Source: Crossaster papposus (taxonomy: Eukaryota > Echinodermata > Asteroidea > Velatida > Solasteridae). From it: a DNA stretch of 64,000 nt. The notes beneath the pieces are model-generated. The model had not been told where the DNA came from, made no database searches, and worked only from the letters and a program-made list of their open reading frames with translations. This document shows positions 22,754 to 34,100 of this stretch, one piece after another. Where the stretch lies: assembly GCA_037893245.1 (NCBI GenBank), contig JBAIAA010000238.1:1612001-1676000 (forward strand), given 5' to 3'. How positions within the stretch are numbered: the stretch's first letter is position 1; each line of letters starts with the position of its first letter. The translations under genes and the position numbers were made by a program.

Positions 22754-23320
22754 AAGAAAGAATTCCATATCTGGACATTTACGGTATCTGGACATCATTT
22801 GTGACACGATCAAGCCGAATCAGTCGGATGTCGACGAATCCCAAAAATGCACTGTATTCTTCGTTGGTATTTAAACAAATTTACATAACTCGACAACAAA
22901 ACATCGTATCAACATGGGGTTTTCATTTTTTTAAACGTACAGATGCCCCCTTTGAAACTACATGAACACTCATTTTTTTTGACCGGGGCCGACATCCGAC
23001 TGATTTTGCTTGATCGTGTCACATACGTTGTTATGCTGAGGACGTCTCAGCTTTAACACAATGGACGCAAATAGTGTATCAGAAACCCTGTTCTCGTGGG
23101 GCCCGCGAACGGTGTTCTTGGGTTTGCCGTTTTTGAACACTCAAGTGCATGTGGAGTGCATGACGAGGCGAACATTCAAGATGGCAGCACCGAATTAAAA
23201 CTCCAAATAAAAACAAAAGAAATTTTACGTAAAACAAATTTCATTCATAGCAGTAAAAACTGACATACATAATTAACATACAGGAACTGGGGTGATGTCC
23301 ACATATGGAATTCTTTCCAA
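22754..23320. mobile_element. Family-G DNA element with nested hairpin MITE
   Basis: Outer ends AGAAAGAATTCCATATCTGG and CCACATATGGAATTCTTTCC are inverted, the latter preceded by GGTGATGT. Inside, at 22,800-23,024, is a second element with TGTGACACGATCAAGC and CTTGATCGTGTCACATA ends and mirrored CAGTCGGATGTCG. A related outer element occurs at 28,437-29,350. Confidence 0.78.
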
Positions 23321-23958
23321 GACATGTACAGTAACACACACATTGTACATGATACAGTGCACATTGACACATGACACATTGTACACACAATGCAGTGCGT
23401 CACGGAGAGTCTATTTCTCAAGTTTACGGTCGACAAAAAGATGGCCGACTTGCCTCAATGTAAGCAAATGTCAGCAGCCTAGTAGAAACCTTGAAGCTTT
23501 TAATATTTTGTGCATTTTAGAATGTGCATAATTTCAGTCTTCTTAGGATAATTTAATAATCCTAGGAAGAGTAACTCCTTCTAACATGCAAAAGATCCAA
23601 TGCAAGTTAGGATGAGTTAGTCTTCCTAAGATTGATCTTAGTCTTTCGTGAAATCGTCCCCTGGTCACATATGTCTCCCACAATGCACTGTGAAAAATGG
23701 ACTCTCAGTGGCCTCTTGGTGGCGCACTGTATTGTGAATTGCCTGTATTGAATACAAATAGAGGTTACATACTTATACATGTGAAGGAACATTGTACAAG
23801 TCAGGATGTTTGTACTCGGTTAGACCGTTCTCGCTGGACGGTTCTTACTTCTTACTGAGCCACAAGACAAGACTCTGTTAGAATGTTCCCTTGTCTTTTT
23901 GGAATGCAGAAATGCCTGCTTTGTGCCAGGGCCATTGCAAGTATACTAACAACTTCCC

Positions 23959-24192
23959 TTAACCAGTTCGCGCCGGGATTATTTTAACATCACCGAGCCG
24001 ATGCGCGGGATTATTTTTAACGAAACTCGATCCGAAGCAGGTTCAGTACCGGGAAGCACACCCACGCATTTCCCGCCTTGCTCACTGCTGACAGACATTT
24101 CCGGCCTTGCTCGTGGCATGTTTATGCGTCATCCGTTTTGAATCTGGGGGAAACTTTGAGTTTATATTCGTCATCCGGCGCGAACTGGTTAA
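23959..24192 (-). mobile_element. Family-A MITE, full copy
   Basis: TTAACCAGTTCGCGCCGG to CCGGCGCGAACTGGTTAA with TTAA borders. It has nearly perfect ends, so it is among the younger copies. Confidence 0.9.
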
Positions 24193-24825
24193 GAACATTG
24201 GTAGTTGATACTTCTGAAAGATCCTTTTACAAGTACAGTGTAGTCTTATCTCAATTCCTGTTCTGTGAATTGTTTTTGTTATAATCTTATACAATCCAGC
24301 AGAAGAAAAAAAAAACAGGTTAGGTTTTTATATGTATTAATGTACATGTACAAACATGTTACTGTACATGTTTAAATGTGTAAAGGTAATTCCATATAAG
24401 ATAGATGCCGCCCTCAAGTGGTTGGTTGTTTGTTTGGAGGTTTTGTTAGTTTTTTTAGTTGTTGTTTTATTTTGTATATATATATTATTATTATTTTTCT
24501 TGGGGGGGGGGGGGAGGGGGGGATTTTGATGCTTGGCTTGGCAAATGCGGTATAATCGGAAAAAAGCGATTCGTTCTTCTTTTTATACACTTCCTGCCAC
24601 CATAAACTAAATTATTCACAGCAAGTGCATGTATGTTTCATGTCAGATATACTGTTACTAATGGCGAAACCACATCAGTGATTTTTGGGGGGTATTCCAC
24701 AGAAATGCAATTTACCTCCAAATATTGTCAAAATTGTTCCAGCTGTCAATTAACCCACAAATAAACCACAAAGTGGAAACTGACTAGGTAAATTTGCACA
24801 AATCTCAAAGTGAACAAAGAAATTG

Positions 24826-24895
24826 GCTAGGCAGGACTCAAACCTGCGACCTCTGGAATACTGGACTGGCGCTCTACCAACTGAGCTCAGCTGGT
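24826..24895 (-). repeat. tRNA-like sequence (tRNA pseudogene or SINE head)
   Basis: On the minus strand, GAGCTCAGTTGGTAGAGCGC is a tRNA D-arm/A box and GGTTTGAGTCC a B box 30-35 bp later, with a T-arm GCAGG...CCTGC. The acceptor strands do not pair, so it is not an intact tRNA. A second GGTAGAGC faces it, forming a local palindrome. Confidence 0.65.
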
Positions 24896-25015
24896 AGAGC
24901 TACCTGCACACAGGGCATGGTCACAACATTATTACAGTGCTACATTTTGTTACATTGCTACATGTATTGCTGCCATTGTTACAACAGGAGGAGTAGAATT
25001 GAAAAGATGTGTACA

Positions 25016-25178
25016 CATATGTGACCCAGCATGAGTAAATAAGACACTTTGAGGCGAAAATGAAAATTGAGATTTTGATTTCATCATTTAAAGCTTGTTT
25101 AGCTTTATGATGAAATCAAAATCTCAAATTTTATTTTTGCCTCAAAGTGTCTCATTTACTTGTGCTGGGTCACATATG
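25016..25178. mobile_element. Hairpin MITE with CATATGTGACCCAGCA ends
   Basis: ACATATGTGACCCAGCA at the left faces TGCTGGGTCACATATG at the right. The arms extend through GACACTTTGAGGC and GATTTTGATTTCATCAT to a short loop at about 25,095, so nearly the entire 160 bp folds back. Confidence 0.92.
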
Positions 25179-25475
25179 ACATAAATATGTTTGTGATGCA
25201 GGTTTGCACTGATTGTACACATCAACAAAAATCGGCCAGAAAAATAAAAAAGGAAGCAAAAATATTTTTTTTAAATAAGTAAAACTTGACACAAGAGAGA
25301 AAAAGCCTTGTTACTACACTCGGGGACTGTTAGTCTCGGGCTCCAGTCAATTTTGCCACGCCAGCTAATTATATCCACGATAGCCTTGATGAAAGGCTAC
25401 ATGTGCCTTGACTAGAGGCTAGGCTACCAAGGCTCACTTTCCCTACTCTACTTGTAAATATACCACTTGTTACTT

Positions 25476-25772
25476 GTACATGTTACATGTTACATGTACA
25501 TGTACATGTACATGTACATGTACATGTTACATGTACATGTACATGTACATGTACATGTACATGTACATGTGCATGTACATGTGCATGTGCATGTGCATGT
25601 GCATGTACATGTACATGTACATGTTCTAGTACATGTACATGTACATGTACATGTACAGGTACATGTACATGTACATGTACATGTACATGTACATGTACAT
25701 GTACATGTACATGTACATGTACATGTACATGTACATGTACTAGTACATGTACATGTACTAGTACATGTATTC
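25476..25772. repeat. TACATG hexamer array
   Basis: Nearly 300 bp of (TACATG)n with interruptions (GTGCATG, TTCTAGTACATG, ACTAGTACATG). ACATGT is its own reverse complement, so the array is self-complementary. Shorter TACATG runs recur at about 27,280, 27,660 and 27,895. Confidence 0.97.
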
Positions 25773-25904
25773 GCATTTTTATCACTGTGGATACATGGCT
25801 TTGTTCTCGTGTACAAAATGGTTAGAAAGTCGTGCACGTTTTTCAAAATGCTCCCATTTTAACCACAATTATTTTCCTGGGTTGAAATTTTGACCCAATA
25901 TACC

Positions 25905-25955
25905 CTATATTATACCCTAACCCAAACACTAACCCTAACCCACATCCTAACCCTA
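25905..25955. repeat. Short degenerate telomere-like CCCTAA stretch
   Basis: ACCCTAACCCAAACACTAAC and CCCTAACCCACATCCTAACC: about 50 bp of imperfect CCCTAA repeats. Too short and degenerate to indicate a chromosome end. Confidence 0.6.
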
Positions 25956-26196
25956 GTTTTTGAGTAATTTAAGTAAAATCAAAAAATCTAATTTGTGAGA
26001 TTCCTAGTGGAGACCTATTCATCTATAGAAATTACCCTTTGGAGACCTTTTCACTCCCATTGTCCCCATTGTGTTCACGTCTCCAGAGGGTATCGTATTT
26101 CGCACCATGTGAAGGTACTTACATACTGTGGTAAGAGAAAACAAGATCAACTTTATTGATAAGAAAGTACAAAAATCATGCATTTATTGAGGCAAA

Positions 26197-26332
26197 CTGT
26201 GTCCTAAAAGTGGTAATTTATCTCCCAAATACATCGAAATAAAATTGGAGCCTGGAGGTATGTATGGTATAAAGGTGGTTTTAATACCAAATGAAAGCTA
26301 AAGATGTGTACTAAATGGAAATAACAATATAT
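26197..26332 (-). repeat. Dispersed repeat, second copy of 4,408-4,545
   Basis: AAAGTGGTAATTTATCTCCC, GTATGTATGGTATAAAGGTG and ATGAAAGCTAAAGATGTGTA are reverse complements of the 4.4-kb copy. Confidence 0.78.
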
Positions 26333-26930
26333 CACGAAATAACAATATCTCTACGTGTAAACACATACTGTGATAACACTGCAATGTGCATGGCCATTAC
26401 AAAGTTTTAAAAAGTACTGTTGCAATTTGTTTATTATCTGGAAGCCTTTGTATGTACACATTTCAACTGAACGACTGAACCGTATTTCGGAGTGGAAATC
26501 AATTCTTTGTACAAAATATTTTGTATCTAGGTTCTAAAAGTGTCAATTTGGTCGGTAACAGCAATGTATTTCGGTTATTTATTGGCATTTGTGATGATTT
26601 GTCGTTAGGTGTTATACATAAAAAGTTTGTTGCGAAAACAAGAAATATGTGAGGCATTTTTGCAAAATGAGACGGGACTTGGCACAGGCCACAGTGGAGA
26701 CAAATGCAAAATAGTTTATGAAAGTGTTGTTTTTTTGTTTTTTTTAAGATTTATTGACAGTTGTAATCTTTATGTCTATATTTGTAAAGGAATAGAAAGT
26801 AGTGGAATAAGTGTTTTTAACGAAAATAAAATTCACCTTTTCCTTACCACATGTGCAAAACTTCAAACTTTAAGGCCTTTTCCTTAACATTTTACTTTGA
26901 CGACAGGTTGATAAATGTAAACAGGCTAGG

Positions 26931-27093
26931 TGGGTTCAGGCCGATGGTACCGGGAAGCACACCCACGCATTTCTGGCCTTGCTCGCTGCTGACAGACATT
27001 TCCGGCCTTGTTCGTGACGTGTTTATGCGTCATCTGTTTTGAATATGGGGAAAACCTTGGGTGCATATACGTCTTCCGGCGCAAACTGGTTAA
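26931..27093 (-). mobile_element. Family-A MITE, truncated
   Basis: The right two thirds are present (GGTTCAGGCCGATGGTACCG to CCGGCGCAAACTGGTTAA). The left terminus is missing. Confidence 0.85.
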
Positions 27094-27696
27094 AGAAATT
27101 TCTGATTAAAGCACAACAAATAGTATTGTAAGGAGAATTTTATTACCTAATTCCTGAAAACCCTCATTTCAACTGCTGCCCAGTTCTGTCTCATTTTGCC
27201 AGAACCCCTCACAATTTTGTCTGAAAATGTACTTTTGATGTACTCCTAAAAAACATGTATGTATAAAATATATGTACATGTACATGTATTTAAGTATGTA
27301 TGTACATATGTGACCTGCTCCCACGAAAACGGCGTAAAGTCGCGCTATGCTATATTGAGTTTTTATTGAAAATAGCCAATTTGACAGGGGGGAAGCGTTT
27401 TGGGGGTTTTGGCATGATACAATTTCCACAAAAAAATCTGAATTTGATTTTACTGAGCGTACCAAAGAAGTAAAATGTAGCGAAATTAATTCTTAACTAT
27501 TCCTAATTTGATGTGTGTAATGACCGCTGGTTTAAATACCCTACCCAATAAATTATACATTATATCAATTTAAAGCTAAGAATTCAAGGAATCTGGAAAT
27601 ACCAATATCTCAAAATATCAAAATGTCAGCTTTACTCTGATATTGTGGGGTCAGCCGCAGGTCATATACATGTACATGCGTGTACACTGTACATGT

Positions 27697-27893
27697 GTGC
27701 GTTTGTTTATGGTGTAAATGGAGGACACATGCCTGGTGACACGAAGGTGAATTGGGGTTAGGGTTAGAATCGAGGACGACCTCGATTGAGATTCGTGTAC
27801 AAAACCAATGAGAGCCGTCGAAAAAAAAAAAAAAAAGGAAATTATCGAGAGGAACAAAAGAATCTTCTTGATTTACACCATAAACAAACGTAA
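27697..27893. mobile_element. MITE with GTTTGTTTATGGTGTAAAT ends
   Basis: GCGTTTGTTTATGGTGTAAA at the left faces TTTACACCATAAACAAACG at the right, about 195 bp. The interior carries a GGGTTAGGGTTAG patch and an A16 run. Confidence 0.82.
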
Positions 27894-28436
27894 TTGTACA
27901 TGTACATGTACATCAATATGTGTACATGTACATACTTCTTTAAGCCAGCCTCTACATCTAACAAACTGATAACTTCAAACAATCATAACAAAGGAGGATG
28001 GGGACACGGTTTGTAAGCTTAACAACAATTTGTAATCAATTTATTGCAGTTAAAGTTAGTATAAACACAGTAATAATCCTTTACATGTATCATGGAAAAT
28101 CTTAACAGGTTTGCTGGATTTTTCTTGATGATAATAACATAGCATGAGAAAAGTAATGTACTTTTTCAATATTGACTGTTTTTTGGCAGTTTCAAAAATT
28201 TTAACATTTGAAGTTAACATTTCTTTTTATTATAATACAGTAGTTCATTATAAAAGTAAAATGATAAAGTATAAAAGTACATTTAAGTGTAACTAACTGT
28301 TTAAGCTTTACTGGCGAACACAAAAATGCCACAGACCAATACCCAGTGGACAAGAAATTGATGTCCTTGATACACCACAAATCACATCCCTCTGTGAATT
28401 TGCATATCCAATTGTGGCCCTCAAAATGAGATTTTA

Positions 28437-29350
28437 GGAAAGAATTCCATATTTGGACATTGGAGGTTGTTTATTATATTCTGAGGTCCCAACTTTAAAA
28501 ACATTTGCAAACATAAAAAACAACAAAAAGGACCAAATTATCACAAAATGCTGGACTGGAATGGCAGTCTTAAGCATCCTGTAAAATCATGGCTCCTGGT
28601 GTGCTAGCGTTTTCAAGTAAAATTGTATTTTTGTATTAATTTTAAAAGCTGATTAATTCTTCCAAATAGGCACTTGGGGAGACAAATTTGCGTAAGTTTT
28701 TAGGTAATAAGGAGACAGTGGCACTTAGGGAGACATTTCAGTGTCTCCCTAAGTGTCTAGCTACCCTAAAAAACGATATTTGGAAGTTATTTTTGTCCTA
28801 GAACGACAGATTTTGGTCTAAATAGCATAAACCTCAAAGATCTTAGAGAAAGGGGTTAGGCTAAACAAGTTAGGACTGTTTTAAGTTTGTGTACATCTCT
28901 ATGGGATTGTCTTCCTAAGTGTCTATTTGGAGGTTATAATACTGCTTCTGCTTTTTTCATATTTAGTTATTCCACATTTTCTGACTTTACAATTCTTTAA
29001 TGTCTATACATTTCTCTGTTTTATCTTAAGTGGGGTCTGGAAACCAGACTACAAAAGCACAATTGGTTTTCTTGATTTCTCCAGCGTCTACAAACCCAAA
29101 ACGTGAAACAAGCCAGTGTAACAATTCTGGCTATAACATACGAACCCCCCAAATCCATCCGTTTCTAAAAATTACAGCAAAAGCAAGTAATGTACACTCT
29201 TAATCTTTAACACAATAGACACTAAAATTTAAGATTACAGAACACCGTTTTAGGAATGAAAAACCTTTCTTGATAAATACTTGTGGACCATAACTGTCTG
29301 GTTTTGTACCCAGGAACTGGAGTGATGTCCAGATATGGAATCCTTTCCAA
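28437..29350. mobile_element. Family-G DNA element, longer copy
   Basis: GGAAAGAATTCCATATTTGG at the left and CCAGATATGGAATCCTTTCC at the right form the same inverted termini as the 22.75-kb element, 914 bp apart. No transposase-like frame inside. Confidence 0.68.
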
Positions 29351-30539
29351 ATCCAGCATATGATTTGGTAAAACAAAAATGTACAATGCAGTTTGACTAT
29401 TTTATGTTAATTGTAGGAATAGATTAATTATAATCATCACAAGTACTGTGGTGAATTGTTGTGGTGCTGTTGTTGTAGATGGTTTATACTAACGATGGTC
29501 TATATAAGTTTAAAATCTGTTATTAATACTTCAGATTATTTTTTTACCAATAAACTGTAAAATTGACAAAAGTTATGCATAGATTATTATTGTTATTTCC
29601 CATTCTTTATTAGTTTTATGATTGACTTTAATTGTTAATGGTTAATTGTTAGAATGCCATATAATTGTATAATTTGTTCTAAATTAAAATGTGCGATTTT
29701 GGAACTAATGACATTTTCTCTTCAAAATATGTACATGTAATCGTTTTGGTATTTTTGGGGTGTTTGGTTTTTTGGGTTTTTTGGGGGTTTTTTTGGGAGG
29801 GGGTGGCTAATTGAAGATATGTTAAAAGAATTTCTGTCAAAATTTGGTAGTAGATACATGTATATTTACATGTATATTAAATGTGACATTTGTAAATTAA
29901 TCATATGCTATAGTTTGCAACGTCTGTTTCTGGATTGGAATTAACTATGCTGCCAAACAACCTCAGACAATCTGCTTTAATATAGTGTATTATTGTGGCC
30001 TAGAGGTCAAGACATCAAAGTTGTTGCTTTCCGCTTGATTGCTTCCACAAACCTTTGAATAGCTTCACGTAATAAGCCCCCATTTGGCAGAATGATGCTT
30101 TGCATGTGAACTAATCGCAAATCTGGTAATTAACAAATCTGGTCAAATTGTTATACAAACGTGTACAATTTTCCTAGATAGATCAAACTAAAGTGCTAAA
30201 AAAGTATGTCAATATAAATGTATGTGTCTTTAATATTAACAGGCATATTTTGAACTTGTATCATACAATGTAGGTTTAAATACGTTGTAGTGGATATTAT
30301 TAGATTGTAATGCTGTATAATGAGCTATTAAACCGTGAATATCTGTCTTGTCATTTGATTTTCTGAATACAAATATTGATGACTGTTGTACTTGTAGTGG
30401 GCTAAATAACACGAGTATGTGCAAAATAACAGGTTTCCGTTAATACTCATTGAATGAGTGTTCTCAGCATAAGGAAATATGCACCCCTCCCCCCCCCCCC
30501 CCCCCCCCAACAAAAACACACGCACTCCCAGCTAGATGT

Positions 30540-30830
30540 GGTACCGATGTACGAGCCTCCACATAGTTGTGGGGACAGGCTCTTTTGTTTGAACAAACCC
30601 GTAGTGGGGACATTTTTGAGTCCCCATAGCGCGTTGGGTCTTCAGTAAAGATAGAACAAGGTAAAATTGGGTTAGGGTATACTAAAATAAAATGTAGAAG
30701 ATTACAAATTAGGGTGGTGATGAACATTTTAGAATTTTATAGTGTTCTGAGTTTGAGATTATAGAGATTTCACTTAGCACACAAACCCTATGGATTATGC
30801 CCATAATGCAATGTACAAAAGAAATAAGTG
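30540..30830 (-). repeat. Dispersed repeat F, copy 1
   Basis: The segment with AGCCTCCAC, GTGGGGACAGG, GGGTTAGGGTAT, GAGATTTC and GCACACAAACCCTATGGAT is the reverse of 62,934-63,220. Confidence 0.8.
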
Positions 30831-31198
30831 GACTCTCCCCTTAGTTTCCCATACCTATACACTCTCTAGACTATTGTTACCTAACGCCCCCCCCCCCAAA
30901 AAAAAAAAAAAACACAAAAAAAAAAACCCAAACAACATTACGCAAGCATAATAACCACCAACCACAAACAAGGGGGGGGGGGGGGGGGGGTTCTCTGTCC
31001 TATTTCTTGCTTCATATGCAAACTGTATACTACATGTACCTGACATATTTTGCTAGATGTATCTTGAAAAAAATCCTGAGATTCTGGGAAGGGATCTCTG
31101 TCATATCGTGCTTCATTATGTACATGTAAACAAAAAATGCTTGTGCCACAATTGTCAATATTCCTATTCATTTTCGAGGTGTTATAGCATTCGCAATT

Positions 31199-34100
31199 TT
31201 ATTTTGCATTCAAATCCACCTTGACGTGCCCCAGGAAGTCCCTGATCACGGCCGCATAGTTCCTCGGCCATCCTGTCCAGGACACTTTCTCCATCTCCTC
31301 CAGACATTCCTTGAAATTCCCGCCGTCTGTTTCGGAATACTCCATCAGCGTCCGCACCACGTTGGTGCTGGAAGCGCACATCACCACCAAGGCGTAGCAG
31401 GACCACCGCGCCAGGGCGGGGTCTGTGTTTGCCGTGATCAACCTGGCCAGGACGGGCATGACGACCAGCCCGTTGCATACCTGGCTGCAGTTATCATTAT
31501 GCCCACGGCATAATTCACTCAGCGCCTTGACAGCTTCGGTCTTGAGGGCCGTCGAGGATGAAGCGGTCTTCAGGGCCGTCGAGGATGAAGCGGTCGTTTC
31601 CCCCTTGAGTATCTCGACAATGATCGGGAGGTAGGTGCCTGCGCATTTTGCCGCTTCTGCGCCTCCTGTGGATATAAATGGTGTTCGAGTTTAGGCAAGC
31701 CTGTAGCAGGGTTGTAGTCGAGTCCCTGCAAGTCCGTTCACAAGTCCTTTCGTAAAGCCAGTCACAAGTCCCTTCATAAAGGCAGTCACAAGTAACTGGA
31801 TGAACAATGACAAAGGAATGCTTTTGTCAAAGCTGATTTGAATAGCTTGTGATTTGTATTGTAACTAAAGGACTTGTGATGGACTTGCAGGGACTTGCAG
31901 GGACTTACAGGGACTTGTGATGGACTCGACTACATCCCTGGCCTGTAGATAGAACAGTGAGTCTAAAAGAAAAATGCAAACAACATTTATTGGGATGTCA
32001 TACATTCAATATACACGTATGTTACTTTCTTAAGATAGTGCTGGCTGCATGCATGGATCTCGATCTGGAAACTGCTGCATACATCAACACTAATAAAGAG
32101 GAACTTGAAAGAGGAACATTGTAATTTATGGCATTCCATATCCTCTTCAAATCTTCCAGTGCGAATGTACGTACTCCGGTCCGTGACAACAATCTCTACT
32201 CGGGAGTTAGCTGGGCCCGCCTGTATCCCCTACGATTAGATACACCATTTGCAGGTATCAATAATTTTTACTGCCGATCGAGTTAATAACAAATATCTTA
32301 CTTCATAGTTGAAAGAAAATAATAATTCTAGGCATCCAGCAAAATTATTGCGCTAGATATCCTGTAATTGTTCAAAAAAATTAAATTTGATTACAAAAAA
32401 ACACGATAACAACCATAAGAACTGCCCAAAGCCGGTTGAAAACGAACTCCGTTTTACTGGATTTTCTGGATTGTAAAACTTCGGACAGGTCAGTTCAACA
32501 ATATTTACTATAAAAATCCAACCCCCAAAATCCACCCATTCATGCTTTTCTCATCATCTTGTCGAGCGGCACCAACTTGATCTTGGGTGTGAAAATTATC
32601 CAAAAATGTAGCCTAACTGTGTGGAGTTTTCCCACCCCATAATAAACTTTAGTTGCCCTTGATCCTGTTTTCGCATGGCTTAACATTTCGTGTTTTGCAT
32701 TACACATAATGTTAATGACGTGCGACGTCACTCGATCCTTAACCAAATAATTTTATGCAAAACCAGATGCGTGCGCATACTATACCGGGCACATCTTAAT
32801 AAAGAGGACACAATTTTTTAATTGAAGTCAATGACATTCGATTCTCAACGTATACAAATCAAAAAGATTTAAGGCAAAAATAGGAACCGATCATCAAAAT
32901 GAAAGAGAAAGACATCCGCTCAAACTAGTTCAGGGAAAGGTCTCTGCAGACCTTACTTTTGTGGTTCTTTAAAGCCGCCAAATGAGGAAAAGACCATCAG
33001 AAAAGGTGCGCAGAAAAATAGCCTGCAAGAATTTCGAATAGCATTGTGCGCGCGCGTGCACGCACTAACGTACGAATTCGTTATTGATGCCTGCTGGGCG
33101 CATCCATGTTTGTTCACAAACCTATATGGAAATCTCAACATTTTGTACGGATATTTGCATATCTGCTTTTTGTATTCTATACAGTGCGTTACCGAAGCCG
33201 ATACGCCCAAAACCAAAACGCATGATTAGAAAATTAGCGCAAACATCGCAAATGCGCGTACGTATTCGCGCGCTGCAGTTGATTTTGCCGTGACTTTTTT
33301 TAAACTGACATGACGCGCGTAAAATCCATCTATTTTTATTATGTTCGACATCGACAACACGCACATGAGTTTAAAATGTCTGCACGCAGAACGGATTCAA
33401 AGTGCTCACGCAGCTCCCTATTTTTCTTCAAAGTGTCTTCGCCACTGACCTCAACACCTGGACGGATCATTGTCCATATTCTGCTGTGCTAACACTTGAA
33501 GTCGGCGCGAACTGGAAGTGCAACATGGCGTCACTGCTGTGAGCCAATGAAATGTCCAGTTGTAGAGGTCTGTGGATTTACCAACCAACTGAACTCTACA
33601 CCTGGACATTTCATTGGCTCACAGAGTGACTTCGTGGGTCCGCCATGTTGCACTTCTCTGCATGCCGACTTCAAAATGAAACAATGGATGATCTGTCCAT
33701 GTATAGAGGTCAGTGGTCTTCGCGCGTGAGAATGAAGAGTTATGCGCTCTAGTAATTTAATATAGCTCTATGGAGTTAGTACGTACCAGGGGGGGGGGGG
33801 GGGCGGAAGGGGTGTTGCGCAATCATTTGCAATCGCAGTTTGGGTACACTTCATTTAAAAAAAAGGTAATGACCATTAAACATAAATAAATAATCCATGT
33901 ATACTGTTAACATTTTCTTTTTAACAGCACTGAAAACATAATAGTTTATATTGAAAGAGTATTTTCAATTGTTGAGGTGCTTAGTTTTAAATAAAATGCG
34001 TACAAATATTACCGAAAATTTTTCGTTGGTTTATTGCAGCAGCTAACGTGTTTGAATGGGTCCAGGTGGGAATTTCGTTACAAAACGTCTCCCCTAAAAT

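Larger units (their letters stand above)
23321..31198. other. Intergenic, repeat-rich, no gene recognised
   Basis: Besides the repeats listed individually, there are homopolymer G/C runs at 24,504-24,521, 30,484-30,509, 30,888-30,897 and 30,971-30,990, AT-rich unique-looking DNA at 28.0-30.4 kb, and a 75-bp patch at 26,030-26,105 that resembles 19,465-19,530 (GGAGACCTTTTCACTCCCAT-like). Part of 30.9-31.2 kb may be the 3'UTR of the ARM-like gene. Confidence 0.55.

Noticed and set aside
24826..24895. Functional tRNA gene
   Set aside because: A and B boxes are present but the acceptor stem does not pair and the 5' side forms a palindrome with a second A box. More likely a SINE head or tRNA pseudogene.
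25467..25862. Frames of alternating VH or CT residues over 100 codons
   Set aside because: Direct translation of the TACATG array on both strands.
25905..25955. Chromosome-end telomeric tract
   Set aside because: Only about 50 bp, imperfect, and embedded in ordinary sequence with genes on both sides.
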